From: Macrobrachium rosenbergii
Taxonomy: Eukaryota; Arthropoda; Malacostraca; Decapoda; Palaemonidae
NCBI RefSeq assembly: GCF_040412425.1
Contig: NC_089749.1
Span: 39,133,070-39,197,069 of the forward strand
DNA: 64,000 nt
Direction: 5' to 3'
In this document: piece after piece, positions 22,174 to 33,151 of the stretch
Layout of the letters: each line of letters opens with the position of its first letter
How positions within the stretch are numbered: position 1 is the stretch's first letter
The notes under the pieces: generated by a model
What the model was told of the DNA's origin: nothing
Databases searched by the model: none
What the model saw: only the letters and a program-made list of their open reading frames with translations
Translations under genes and position numbers: made by a program

Positions 22174-22191
22174 TGGATTCTCGTCGCCATT
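22174..22191 (-). promoter_or_regulatory. Gypsy-2 primer-binding site
   Basis: Read on minus, AATGGCGACGAGAATCC follows the LTR end ...CCTAACA. It shares TGGCGACGAG with Gypsy-1. Confidence 0.7.
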
Positions 22192-22250
22192 TGTTAGGAC
22201 GAGCATAATTAAATACAGGGCCGGATACAAGGTTTATTGTGAATCCGTTA
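22192..22250 (-). repeat. Gypsy-2 5' LTR, left portion
   Basis: TGTTAGGACGAG to GAATCCGTTA is identical to the start of the 17750 copy, and is interrupted after TTA by the Harbinger element. Confidence 0.9.
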
Positions 22251-22849
22251 CCCGCCCTATAGACTGTCAAACATGTATGACCAAACATGTTTGTTCACAC
22301 TGCCATAGACTGATAATATGTATGATCAAACATCAGTACATTTCATTGAGGCGTGGAGGCATGAGCAAAGGAAAGCGTATAGCTATTCTGCTGGCGCTTG
22401 CCAGCGAAGAAGTCGACGATAAAAACAAAAGAGACGATTGTGGATGAAAGAGTGGTACAAGAAGAGATGTGAACTGTCTCATCAATGCCTGTTAAATGCG
22501 CTACTGGTATCATCACCTGAAGACTATAGAAATTACCTTCGAATGGACCACGACACATTTATGAACCTGCTGACGATGGTTTCACCAATAATTGAAAAAA
22601 GACAACACAACTCAGAGATGCTATACCAGCAAGTCAACGATTGTTATGTACTCTCCGATTTTCTTGCAACTGGAGATTCCTTCGAAGATCTGAAGTTTGC
22701 GTGCTGCATCTCTCCTCAGAGTCTTGGTAACATTGTGATAGAGACGTGTGATGCATTTGCTCTTTTACAGTTGTGATGAATGCTTATTTTTAGCTTATGA
22801 AATTAAAATAATATTTACCACAGGTGTAAGCAAACGTCATTGCATATCA

Positions 22850-22891
22850 GAGAGAGAGAGAAAGAGAGATAGAGAAAGAGAGAGAGAGAGT
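22850..22891 (+). repeat. (GA)n microsatellite
   Basis: Imperfect AGAGAG run inside the Harbinger element. Confidence 0.9.
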
Positions 22892-23705
22892 TTAAGTTTA
22901 AACAAAAATATAACAGTACTGTTTACCGGTATATACATAAAAACATAGTGTATGTAATTAATTACATGAATGTATGAGAAATAAATTTCACATTATGTAG
23001 GCTACTTATATTTCAGTTACTGGTACTCAGTCATATTAACTAAATTGTGGATCATTTAATAGATCCTCTATGGACCTATGTTCCTTGACAACAGGATGAG
23101 TGATTACTCTTACAGTGTTCATATGATCTGATTTTTGTACTGATCGTAAGAGTTGTGGTTCATTAATTTTCACTGAGTTCATGTTGAGTCTCCTGAGTCG
23201 GCCCTCATATAATATATCATTAATAGCTTTTCTAGCGTAGATTTGCTGGTTTTCTTCTAATTTTTAAATTCTCTGCCCAGCTCTGTCCTAATGGATCCAC
23301 ACCCTCGTCCTTTTCAAGGTGCTTACAAGCTAACTCTAGTAATTCTATTTTTTTCCCTCAGCAGCAACTTTTTCTTTTCTTTGTGGATTTTTGTGTGTCA
23401 CATCCAGAGGTCCCTGGTACCTAGAAAACACGGGGAATGGTTGAAAGTCAATTATTACATTTATATTGTGATAAACATCATATAAAATCTTAACATTACA
23501 GACAAATGTGTCTTGTGTCAAGAAATTAACTAAAGCACGGGTTTTCACTCGGGTTTCTGACAGGACGGATCCGGGGCGGGGGCGGTATGGGGGATGCATC
23601 CTCCCACTGGTCCAAAAAAAGATTGTACTAAAGACCGACCCAAACTAAGTTTAATTAAACAGTCAGTGAGGATGTGATCCCCTGCCCTCAAGCAAAAAAA
23701 AAAAA

Positions 23706-23709
<4 letters not shown>

Positions 23710-23791
<82 letters not shown>

Positions 23792-23792
23792 T
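23710..23792. repeat. (TA)n microsatellite
   Basis: About 40 TA units with one G interruption near 23776; probably intronic to the transposase. Confidence 0.95.
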
Positions 23793-25332
23793 TAGAGATT
23801 TTGTTTGTGAATAAAAACAAAATATATATATAAATGGAAGATTTTCCTCCCCCACCCCCACCCACAAAAAAATTCTGGATCCTTCCTGGTTCGTGAACCC
23901 CAGGGATTCACAACATTTCCATTGGCATTTAGATGACTGATGAAAAAAAATATCTAAAGTTAATTCTGCAGAGAAAGAGAGAAAAAGGGGCCGGATTGTG
24001 TGTGTGTTCCTTTTGATGATATCTTTAGTAGTATCATTCTATAATGAATTTGTAACAAAATTAACATTTAAGGGTATTATTTTGGAAGATATTTATGTAT
24101 CCTATTAATATTCACAGATACCAGAGAGCGAGGAGGAATGGATGTCAGTGTCTGAAGAGTTTGATCGGAAATGGGACTTTCCTCACTGCCTGGAGCTATT
24201 GATGGAAAACATGTTAAAATTACAAAGCCATATAACTCTGGTTCTTACTACTATAATTATAAAGGTACTTTTAGTGTAGTTTTAATGGCTATAGTTAATG
24301 CCAAATGTCAGTTCCTTGGTACATATAGGAACAAATGGAAGAGTCTCAGATGGGGGTGTTTATGGAAACACAAGATTTAGTCAGGACTTAACAGAGGATA
24401 AACTACACATTCCTGCACCAAGCCCTCTACCAGGAACAACTGATCCTGTTCCTTATGTTTTAATAGGGGATGATGCGTTCCTCTGTTGAGAATATCATGA
24501 AGCCATATAGTCATGCCAATCTTACTAAAGAACAACAGATATACAATTATAGGGTGTCATGAGCCAGAAATGTAGTGGAAAGGACCTTTGCATGTTGTCA
24601 TCTAGGTTTCGTATTTTACACTCGACAATCAATCTATCCCCAACTAAAGTGTCCAAAATAATCCTTTGCATGTTGCTACTTGCATAATGATATGAGTGGA
24701 GATGGAGAACAATATGTAGAAAGTATCAGTAGAAGGGCTCATTCCTTTTGAACCAACTGTTCAACAGTCTTCATTGTCAGCCAAGGATGTACGCAATGGT
24801 ATTGTCAGTATTTCAATGGCCCAGGATGGATGCCCTAGCAAGTATGTAGGATCACATGGAAGTTATAGCTGAACTAGAATTTATATAGCTTGATTACATA
24901 TTGTTTAGGTAGCTGCATTATGTTCTCGTACATGGTACTCTTTGTGTTTACAAATCTAGCAAATTAGCTAAACATAGGTAATTATTTAGCATTGTTGTAG
25001 ACATACTGACAGTACATATATAATACATTCACGAACTCTAATACACTGAAGCTACATTAATAATTATGTAGACTGCAACCATGATTTATTTATTTTCATT
25101 ATTTGATGTACTATCATTAAGATATGTGATTCTCTACACTGACAATTACCATTATCTCTTGATAACATCAGGTTTATCAGATATAAATTGATACTACTTG
25201 GATATACTGAAAGTTGTATCTGTATCTACAGAGTGTACAAAAAAACTACTAAATATATATACATTGCATTAAATGTGTTTGAATATTTCCTCACCTCTTC
25301 ATCAATGTCTATTGTAGATATCCCTTCTTCCT

Positions 25333-25668
25333 GAATTTCCTGGTCTCGAGAAAATTTAGAGCACCGAAAAACCATAAGGAGGGTACATACATGTCTTCAG
25401 TTGCAGCACCAGATTTCTCACTTTGAACCACCTTTTTAATTCTCTCCTGTAGCTAGTATGAAGAGAAAAGAGTTAATTTTCTTTGGTATCATATCCTTGG
25501 TGGCATTTGGGATGTGTTCTCTCAATTTATCAAGCAATTTTTGCTGACACTTTGCCTTTAGTGTCTATTTTTGTATTCCTCACTTTTAACCTTCCAAAGA
25601 CATGGAATGATTGATAGAGTTCAATGAACTCTATCCAAAATTCTGGTTATCCTGTGTGTTCGCCATGG
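25333..25668 (-). pseudogene. Harbinger accessory MADF/Myb-like protein
   Basis: Reading minus from about 25665, short in-frame pieces match a MADF domain in order. They are EFWIEFIELYQSF, PCLWKVKSEEYKN, KAKCQQKLLDKLREHIPN, IKKVVQSEKSGAATEDMYV and PSLWFFGALNFLE. They lie in three frames separated by small shifts and stops. In PIF/Harbinger elements a Myb/MADF protein binds the ends and brings the transposase to DNA, and is encoded convergently, as here. Assignment to the MADF family rests on the Trp/Leu spacing (PCLW, PSLWF). No start or full frame survives. Confidence 0.65.
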
Positions 25669-25857
25669 TTGATGGTGACCAAATGAGCATGTATGATCAA
25701 ACACCACTACAGACTCGTCAAGCATGCTGGTCAAACGTCTTGTTGGACAAGCTAGCTTCAAACTGCTTGTTCAATCCTTCAAACAAGCCTCTACATTTTC
25801 AAATTGGATTGTTCAACGCCAATTTGATCATACATGTATGATAGTCTGTAGGGCGCT

Positions 25858-26004
25858 TTACAACAACTTGCCGCCAAGGACCAGCACACCGGCCGCATGA
25901 CAACACAACCCCGGAACCGAGAACCCCAAAACAAAAGACGTTCACAGCAGGGAACAGAATCAGAATTAACAAAGGATTACCTTTTTTTCATCTAAAACTC
26001 TACA
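25858..26004 (-). repeat. Gypsy-2 5' LTR, right portion
   Basis: It resumes TTACAACAACTTGCCGCCAA and ends CTCTACA. It matches 17808-17935 apart from a 17-bp block absent there. Confidence 0.9.
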
Positions 26005-26279
26005 AAAATATTTTCAAAAAATACTAAAACCTTCCGTATGGCTTTGAAACTTTAGGACAGTGTTACCAATGCTTTAGGCTACTTTTTAGCAATATTTCGC
26101 TATTTTGAGAAATTTTCGATTTTTTGGGTGTTTGACAATTATAAAAGAGACAACACTGAAAATCATATGGTTAGAATAATATTTTTAAACATTGTGTCGA
26201 GAAATTTTGACAATGCTTAGAGGACTGTATGATTTTTCTGGTTCTTAGCCTGGATGTCGTAGGCTTGGGAAGTGCAGTT
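26005..26279. other. no supported gene
   Basis: AT-rich sequence between Gypsy-2 and BEL-1. It does not continue the Gypsy-1 LTR. Its last bases CTAA (26280-26283) are the left target duplication of BEL-1. Confidence 0.5.
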
Positions 26280-26283
26280 CTAA

Positions 26284-26862
26284 TGTGAGAATTTTATGTT
26301 TATTTCTTCATTTAACCATATTAACCGTATTCCCTTTCAAATTGTGTTTTATTTGTTTTAGTTCATTGTTTCTCATTGAGTAACACCCTAATTTCAATGG
26401 GTTGGTCTTACCAAGAAGGGAGCCTTCCCAACCATGTATAATGAATTACATGCTCATCTAATTTTTTTCAATATTTTCCACTTGGCGTCGGGTGTGACGT
26501 CACTGTTGGAGAGATCACGATTCACGACCGTCACGACACTTGCTGTAGAGAAAGCGCGCCACCCTGAACCAAGGAAGCTTTTATGAAATTGGATTCAACT
26601 TACAATTCTCTACTAATGCTGGATTCAACTTAAAATTCTCTACTAATGCTACTTAAGCTTATTACCAAGAATAGGAACAGAGGTAACAAGACTTCAGTTT
26701 CAAGCTTCAAGGGCAATTTACCTTGAAAACTCAAGAAAGAAGGAGCCGGCTTTTCCCCACCTCAAGACAGCTACCACGAAGGAAGAGGTCATTCCGAAAC
26801 AGACAGTCATCAAGGTAAGATTGCCCAGAGAAGTTTTCTTGGTGAGTTCAATAGTTTCCACA
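26284..26862 (+). repeat. BEL-1 5' LTR
   Basis: It starts TGTGAGAATTTTATG and ends ATAGTTTCCACA. It contains a ~30-bp unit (GGATTCAACTTACAATTCTC...) in tandem at about 26591-26650, also present in the 3' LTR. Confidence 0.9.
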
Positions 26863-27455
26863 TTTATCTTTCAAGGTGAACCCGTTTTGGCAAAATCATT
26901 TGTGGATTAATTTCCATTTCACTTTGAAGTTTAAGACTACCTTGAGGCTAGCAATAACGTCGCGCTTACATGTTCTTCACTTGTACCGCCCTTTGGTAGA
27001 TAATGTGTAATTTAGTGCTGCATAGAATGTATTGTCAGCCTGCCTTACTATTAAGGCTGAATATCAGTGTATAGGATAGGTAAAAGTAGTTGTTGCCTAA
27101 CCTAACCAGTTTCTAGTGTAATTTTGCTATGACAGCCTTTCAGGGTTTAGCGTTGAATGTGTGTCATAGCCTAGTTTGTGACCTCGAGTCTGTCAAGCAT
27201 GGATCAGCTAATGGGCCAGTTCATAATTGTTTTGTTTTTCTGCCTTGGTTAGAAAGTTATTGGCATACCCTAGGCTCATCTTGTTTTGGCACTTTGCCTG
27301 TTACCTTTGATTGTGATTTGCTGTGAACGACATGCCATTGACTTTTTTCTTTGAGAAGTTCTTGTTTATTTTGCTTGTTGACATTGTCGTCGCTTACACT
27401 AAAGAAGGTGTTAAGTTTGAGTATTGTGATTAATTACTTTGTTTTCTAAAAGCTT

Positions 27456-28826
27456 ATGCCTTTTGACCATAAGTATTTTGTCAAGATGACAGATCTTCAA
27501 AGTAAACTTTCTGCTTTTGTTAGGAAAAAGGGAGGTTATAAATCCTGCATTACAGTTGTACTTAAAAAGATGGATGCTCTCACTGATGATGAGTTGACTA
27601 AGGAGAATTTCCTTCGTCGTAGGGAAATCATTGATCAATATTTGCAAAAGGTAATGAATGTCAATGAGAATATTTTGGATGTGTTCTTAAGTGATGATAT
27701 TGATGAGGACGATCCTGTTCGTATTGAAGAAATTGAGCATCAAATCACATATCTAGATGAAGTTAATAATAAGGTATCTGCAATAGAGTGTAGACTTGGT
27801 AAAAAGGCCCTACCTAAATCCAGTCCCAGTGACACTGTCATGTCTGTGAAGTTACCCAAATTGACTTGTAAACCTTTTAATGGTGAAGGTGAAGATAAAC
27901 TCGAATTCAAGAATTTCTTGCTGCAGTTCAGAAATTCTGTTGATGCCTGTGGTAAATTATCTGACTCAAATAAACACGCTTATCTGTATTGGATACTTAT
28001 CTGGCTATGCTTTCAAAGTCATATCTCACCTTTCCATATCTGATGAAAACTACTCAGTGGCACTAGCTCTACTCGAGGACGAATTTTTGGGTGTCCCTTA
28101 TATCATTGATGAAAGTTTCAAGCAATTACTTAATAGTGCTCCTAAATTTGATCCAAACTTTGTAGGAATCCGTTCTTATGTTAATGAGTGTCGTGCACTT
28201 CTTCATGAATTAAAACAATATAACATAGATCTGTTAGATGTGGATTCTGCAGGATGTAAATTGCTGAGCCACATCGTTTTCTTTAAGTTGCCTGCTTCCA
28301 TTAAAAGGGAGTTAGTGCACAAGATTGATGTTAATTATCCTACTGTAGCTGATTTATTTGAACATTACAGTGACATAATTAAAACCCTTATACGCACTTC
28401 AAATTCTAGAAAGCCTGAGAAAAAAAGAAAGTTTCGGGTCAAAGGGTGCGCAACAAAGTGGTAAAAATCCACACCCAACTCCTCAAATGCTAACAGTCCT
28501 TTTACTCTGGAGAACTTCAATACTTCAGCAGAGATTAAATCCTCTCCCAAAGGCATTAATGCCAATTACAAATTTCCTAACACTAAGGACCAAAAATATT
28601 GTAAATTTTGTAGTGGCTTTGGTCATAGTATGTTGTCTTGCTCAAAGTATGAGAACTTGGCAGATCGCCCAAAAAGGTGCTCTTCTTTGGGTTTATGTTC
28701 ACTCTGTTCTAGCAGCAAGCATGATGCACTTAAATGTCCCGGTAAGGACGATAAACTCGGCTTTTCTTGCTCTAAGTGCAAGAAAAATTCTCATATATCT
28801 GCCTTGTGTCCCAATAGAAGTGAATG
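27456..28826 (+). pseudogene. BEL-1 gag with Cys/His clusters
   Basis: The start is ATG 27456 (MPFDHKYFVKMTDLQ). The N-terminal ~120 residues are helical. VKLPKLTCKPFNGEG (about residues 130-144) is the BEL/Pao gag signature that precedes the DUF1759 region. A shift near 27995 passes to the frame running to 28464, with NECRALLHELKQYNID and DLFEHYSDIIKTLI. After another shift, 28560-28826 carries cysteine clusters: FCSGFGHSMLSC, CSLCSSSKHDALKC and CSKCKKNSHISALC. The last two have the CX2CX4HX4C nucleic-acid-binding spacing seen in Pao gag. The protein would package RNA. Confidence 0.75.
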
Positions 28827-28852
28827 AGGCACTTCTTCTCACCTATGCATAA

Positions 28853-29752
28853 ATGTTCAACATATACAAAATACGTATCAACATTGAGTTTCATGGAAGC
28901 CATTCTTCTCGCACAGTGAGATGTCTTCTCGATACTGGGAACCAAAGAAGTTACTTGTCAATGCAAGTAGCAAAGGAATTGCGAGGAAACAGAGATTTGC
29001 CCTCTGTTCATTATGATGTGACTACCTTTTTGGGTGCCTCTGAACGCCAATTTGGTAAATGTATGCTGTATGTTTCTTTACCTGGAGGTAGGAAGTTTCC
29101 TGTTGCAATGCTTGCAGACCCTAATTTCAATATAAAATTAAATGTGTCTCAACTTGATGTAGCCTTGGACAACATTATCAAAGAAGGTTATTCTTTAGCT
29201 GAACCTTCCTTAGCGGCTAATGGTGAGAATATTCCCATTCCAGGCTTAGTGGGTGTAGATATATTGCAATTTATACCGGACCTTCATGTCACTAACTGTA
29301 TGTTAGGTTCTGCTTGGAGTACCCCATGGGGTCTCGTTCCTTTTGGTAATGTCATTAATTTTTTACAACCTCACCAAATAGAACCTATCAGCGCTCGTGT
29401 TACTGAATCTCATGTTCCCAAGCTGAACCATCATACCTCTATTCCTCATAAGGAGGAAGTTCCTTGCTCTCTTGTCAATTTTGAAATGTCTCCTAAGAAG
29501 ACTTACTCTCCTCTTGAGTCCTTGTTCCCTGACAGTGCTGTAGAACAGGGTCTCGAAAGAATGTTCAATTTAGATTCCTTGGGTTGTCAAGAAGAGACTG
29601 ATGCCACCTCTGAATACGATAGTGCTAAGATTGAGGAATTCAAAAGGGGAATTACTTTTAAGGATAACAAATATCATGTCTGCTTACCTTGGAAGGATGA
29701 TTTAGTGAATAAGGTACCTTCCAGTCATAAAGTTGCTCTCTGTGTTAGATAG
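28853..29752 (+). pseudogene. BEL-1 protease region (Peptidase A17-like)
   Basis: A 299-codon open frame. RCLLDTGNQRSYLSMQVAKE (about residues 22-41) is the aspartic protease active site with intact Asp. The following ~150 residues include FGKCMLYVSLPGGR and the LVGVDILQF motif, matching the DUF1758/A17 arrangement of BEL/Pao. The C-terminal part (KVPSSHKVALCV) leads toward the RT fingers and ends by shift at about 29745, where the RT frame takes over. It would process the polyprotein. It is the longest undisturbed frame in this element. Confidence 0.75.
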
Positions 29753-30751
29753 TATCAAAGACACTGAACAAAAGGGGTTGTTACAAGCTTATCAAAAAGT
29801 CTTTCATCGGCAGTTGGAAGATGGCATTATCGAAAGAATCCAATTAGACCCCAAAGATTTTGACAAGTACGTGTGGATCCCGCACAGGCCTGTTATTAAG
29901 AATGAGGCCAATGTAACTTCCAAAATACGACCAGTGTTTAATTGTTCGCTAAAAACGAACAATGCTATCTCTCTCAATGAAGCTGCCTATGCAGGAGTCA
30001 ACCTTATGGGTGACATTGTCAAACTATCATTGTACTTTCGCTCTGACAGAGTTATGCTTAGTGACTTAAAACAGGCATTTTTACAAATTATGTTAACTAA
30101 AGAAGAAGACAAGAATAGATTTTGCTTCTTCATGAAAGGAGACAATGAGCTAGTGGCCTACAGATACAGAACTATCATATTTGGGTTTAATGCCAGCCCT
30201 TTCATACTTAACTATGTGATCAAACATCACGCTAATCAATTCAAGGAGGATGAAACTTCTCATATCCTCAAATCCAACCTGTATATTGATAGCTTGTTGG
30301 TCACTAGTAATTCTACTGAATTTCTCAAAAGGACTTACTCTGAATCTCTTGATAGAATGAAACAAGGAGGGTTTTGCTTTCGTTCATGGAACTCTAATGA
30401 TCTAGAACAGCTTGCTATCATGCAAAATGATGGCAGTCTTGTCCCCTTGGTAATAACTATGAAAAAGTCCTTGGTGTCAACCATTTCATGAAAAATGACT
30501 CCATTCAATTGTCTGACAATGTGTTGGACCCGTCTGCCAACACAGAAAGATCTATTTTGTCTCAGATATCAAAAGATTTTGATCCGTTGGGTCTTTTATT
30601 ATCAGTTACCACTAAGGGTAAACTTATCATGAAGGAATTGTGGGATTTGAGTGTGCTTGGGATGAGGAAGTCCCGGCACATATCAAAAAGGACTGGAGTA
30701 AACACAGTTGCCCTCCATTTTCCCAAGATCATGTATCAATCTAGAGTCTGA
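29733..30751 (+). pseudogene. BEL-1 reverse transcriptase
   Basis: 29733-30491 contains KIRPVFNCSLKTNNAISLNE, motif A MLSDLKQAFLQIML and IIFGFNASPFILNYVI. The catalytic box is YIDSLLVTSNS (30282 onward). The family commonly has YVDD or YVDN; here the fourth position is Ser (AGC), one transition from Asn. A shift near 30485 passes to 30488-30751, with RSILSQISKDFDPLGLL, the conserved BEL connection. The following part of the frame is garbled past about 30720. It would copy element RNA into cDNA. Confidence 0.8.
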
Positions 30752-31201
30752 AAACTCTTTATGCATCTTTTGTGATGCCTCAAAATCGTGCTACGGGTTT
30801 GCCATTTACAATGTGAGTGATGGTACTTCTTGATTAATGTTTGCAAAATCCCGAGTAGCTCCTGTCAAGACTAAAACGCTTCCCATGTTAGAATTATTGG
30901 GGGTTTTCTTAGCATTAAAATGCTTGCCTGTGATTTTAGAATCATTCCCTTCAGTAATATTTCAGAATTTCACAATTGCTGTTGACTCAAATTGTATTAC
31001 AATTCTGTCTTGACTAAGAGTATTTTCACTCGTAATCGTCTGAAGGACATATCTGTATTCAAAAAGAGGCTAGTTGACAACTATGGTGTTGTAGTTGACT
31101 TCAAGTATGTAAAAAGCGAGGACAATCCTTGTGACCTCATAACTAGAGGTCTTGCTGAGCTCAACAAGAAATTCTCTTTTTGGTGGAATGGTCCTGAGTG
31201 A
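30752..31201 (+). pseudogene. BEL-1 RNase H
   Basis: The expected Asp region is FCDASKSCYGFAIYNVSD near 30757-30810, then LPMLELLGVFLALKCL with the catalytic Glu (near 30879). A shift before 30992 leads to DFKYVKSEDNPCDLITRGL in 30992-31201, the terminal RNase H motif of BEL elements. One stop (about 30832) and one shift break it. The acidic residues are all readable. Confidence 0.75.
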
Positions 31202-31327
31202 CTTTCTACTTATGCAAATTCATGGCCAGAAAGCAATCTTGAATGTCTTTCTGAGGACTGTAAATGCAAAATACAGTCCCCTAAGGTATCGTCTTTCTTC
31301 AACATTGAACATCTGAGTGATGCTTCA

Positions 31328-33042
31328 TTGTTAGATCTTCAGAAATATTCTGATTTCAACAAACTGATTAGAGTTTCTAGTCAAGTTTTCAAGGCTATCA
31401 ATATCTTTTCAAGAGAATCTACAAAGGATCCAGAGGAGTGCGCTAAAACATATTGGATCAAACAAATGCAAAGGGACAGCTTTACTCACGAATTAGACTA
31501 CCTCAACAGTCATGGTGATAATTCCAATGAAGTTCCTGCTCTTGTTAAGAATTTAGATTTGTTTTTAGATGATAATGGAATTATTCGTTCCAGGGGTAGG
31601 ATAAGCAAAACCTTGAATTATGTTATGACATACTGAATCCCATATTACTGTCAAAAAGTCACAGACTGACTCAGTTAATTGTTGAATTCTATCACAAGAA
31701 ATGCAAACACCTACAGTAGGTCTACAGACTACATTAAATACTATCCGAACTAGTGGGTTCTGGATACCTTGAATGCGCCAGGCCGTTAAGGGTATATTGG
31801 GGCAATGCATGATAAGCAAAAGATTCAATAACTTAGTGTTTCGCTATCCCAATATGACTAACCTTCCCAAACAAAGAGTTAATTTAGTCAAACCCTTCCA
31901 GCATACTGGAGTGGACTTTACTGGACATCTTTGGGTTAAAAATGAATAGGGAGAAAATACCAAAATGTATCTACTGATATTCACATGCTTAAATGTAAGG
32001 GCCATACACAATGAGTTGGTTCCAGACATGTCAACACACACTTTTGTGCTAGCTTTCTTAATATTTGTCAATATTTATGGTATTCCTACTCACATATACA
32101 GTGACAGTGCAAAATCCTTTGTGACAGGTTGCCATGTGTTAGAAGAAGCCTTAATTTGTGATGAGTTTAAAGAAAATTTTCAGTGCTACAGCATTCAACA
32201 TATCAAAATTCCACTATACTCAGCCTGGGTTGGTGCAACTTGGGAGAGACTTATCAGAACAGTCAAGGGGTGTCTGTATAAGACAGTTGGCAGAGCAAGG
32301 CTCTCTTATTTTGAGCTCTTAACTGTTATTTCAGATGTTCAAGCAGCTATTAATGCCAGACCTTTGACCTACCATTCTTCCGAAAATAATTTGGAAGCTA
32401 TAACACCAAACTGTTTCCTTAAATATAATGCCAATTCCCACATATTGCTTAGACAACCAGAAGATGGACTGTTATGGGAAAAGGATCCTCCTTCCAGAGA
32501 ATCCTTTATATCAATCTTGTCATCAAGAGATGAAATATTTGCTCATTTTAGAGAAGTATGGTAGGAAAATTATCTTCTAGTCTAAGAGAGCACTCCAGAG
32601 ATCTGCACCAAAGGAACTGGGAAAACAGAATAAGTGCAGGTGATGTGGTGTTAGTTAAGATGCCGTACTGTTTGTTGGCCGAGTTTTAGAATTAATTGTA
32701 GGTCATGACAATAAAGTCAGAAGTGTTAGGCTCAAAAGGGGTGATGGACAAATTGTACATCACTTTATCTGTCATTTATACCCAATGGAACTTTCTCTCA
32801 CACACAACTAAAGAGAGAAGTTGGATGATTCTGATGACACTGAAGAAAGGGATACAGTACCTGTTGAGGAGAATGAAGTTGATAAGGTAGTTATCTCTAA
32901 TGCAGAATCTAATAATTTTGTTAACCCTAGGGATAATCATAAAATTAATGAAGCTTCTGGAGGCAGAGCTCCTTCAAAAAGAATTGCTGCTGCTATTTGC
33001 AAGTCTAAAATGCGCAAGTGGCGTGCTGAATTTCAAATGTAA
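31328..33042 (+). pseudogene. BEL-1 integrase and C-terminal DUF5641-like region
   Basis: 31328-31636 gives the N-terminal extension (LFLDDNGIIRSRGRIS) typical of BEL integrases, then a stop at about 31636. The zinc region and the first catalytic Asp (GVDFTGHL, near 31911) are in broken frames. 31965-32564 is open, with HIYSDSAKSFV (second Asp) and GATWERLIRTVKG (Glu). It continues through LSYFELLTVISDVQAAINAR. Beyond 32565, shifted frames contain the DUF5641-like strands RLKRGDGQIVHHFI and end at 33042 in KSKMRKWRAEFQM. Catalytic residues persist while the frame does not. Confidence 0.8.
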
Positions 33043-33151
33043 AGTCTGTGTCAAAAGTATTATTATTTTTTGTTCTTTATTGATTCTATCTGTTTCATTT
33101 CATTTAGTTTTTCTTGTGCAATGTTATTGCACTTTCATGTTGGCGGGAGTG

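Larger units (their letters stand above)
22361..24662 (+). pseudogene. PIF/Harbinger (HARBI1-like) transposase, two coding blocks
   Basis: Block 1 starts MSKGKRIAILLALASEEVDD (22361). After a shift near 22425 it continues WMKEWYKKRCELSHQ and DYRNYLRMDHDTFMNLL, then LATGDSFEDLKF, ending near 22768. Block 2 begins after an AG at about 24118 with IPESEEEWMSVSEEF. It then gives AIDGKHVKI (first catalytic Asp), SDGGVYGNT (second Asp) and, past a stop, NVVERTFACC (Glu region), ending near 24660. The ~1.35 kb between them is AT-rich with (GA)n and (TA)n and no homology, so it is probably an intron, though its 5' splice site is unclear. At least three 1-2 bp shifts kill the frame. The enzyme would cut and paste at TWA sites. 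Confidence 0.8.
22251..25857 (+). mobile_element. PIF/Harbinger DNA transposon, 3607 bp, TTA duplication
   Basis: The inverted ends correspond: CCGCCCTATAGACTG at left, and GCGCCCTACAGACTA when the right end is inverted. TTA flanks both sides (22248-22250 and 25858-25860), the TWA duplication of this superfamily. It carries a DDE transposase (plus) and a convergent MADF-domain gene (minus), the two-gene plan of animal PIF/Harbinger elements. Both are frameshifted. Microsatellites sit between the two coding blocks of the transposase. Confidence 0.9.
17750..26004 (-). mobile_element. Gypsy-2 LTR retrotransposon with nested Harbinger
   Basis: The LTRs are 17750-17935 (3') and 22192-22250 plus 25858-26004 (5'), the latter split by a DNA transposon. 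On the minus strand the order is primer site, gag, protease, RT, RNase H, integrase. Flanks ATGTG (left) and AAAAT (right) do not match, and the sequence right of 26004 is not the missing end of the Gypsy-1 LTR, so this is not a simple intact insertion into Gypsy-1. Confidence 0.85.

Noticed and set aside
23545..23865. Frame with alternating Ile-Tyr residues
   Set aside because: Translation of the (TA)n microsatellite.
22251..25857. Host HARBI1 gene
   Set aside because: Terminal inverted repeats, a TTA duplication and multiple frameshifts show a transposon copy.
27129..27326. Small protein in the BEL-1 leader
   Set aside because: No motif, and it lies between LTR and gag where leaders are non-coding.
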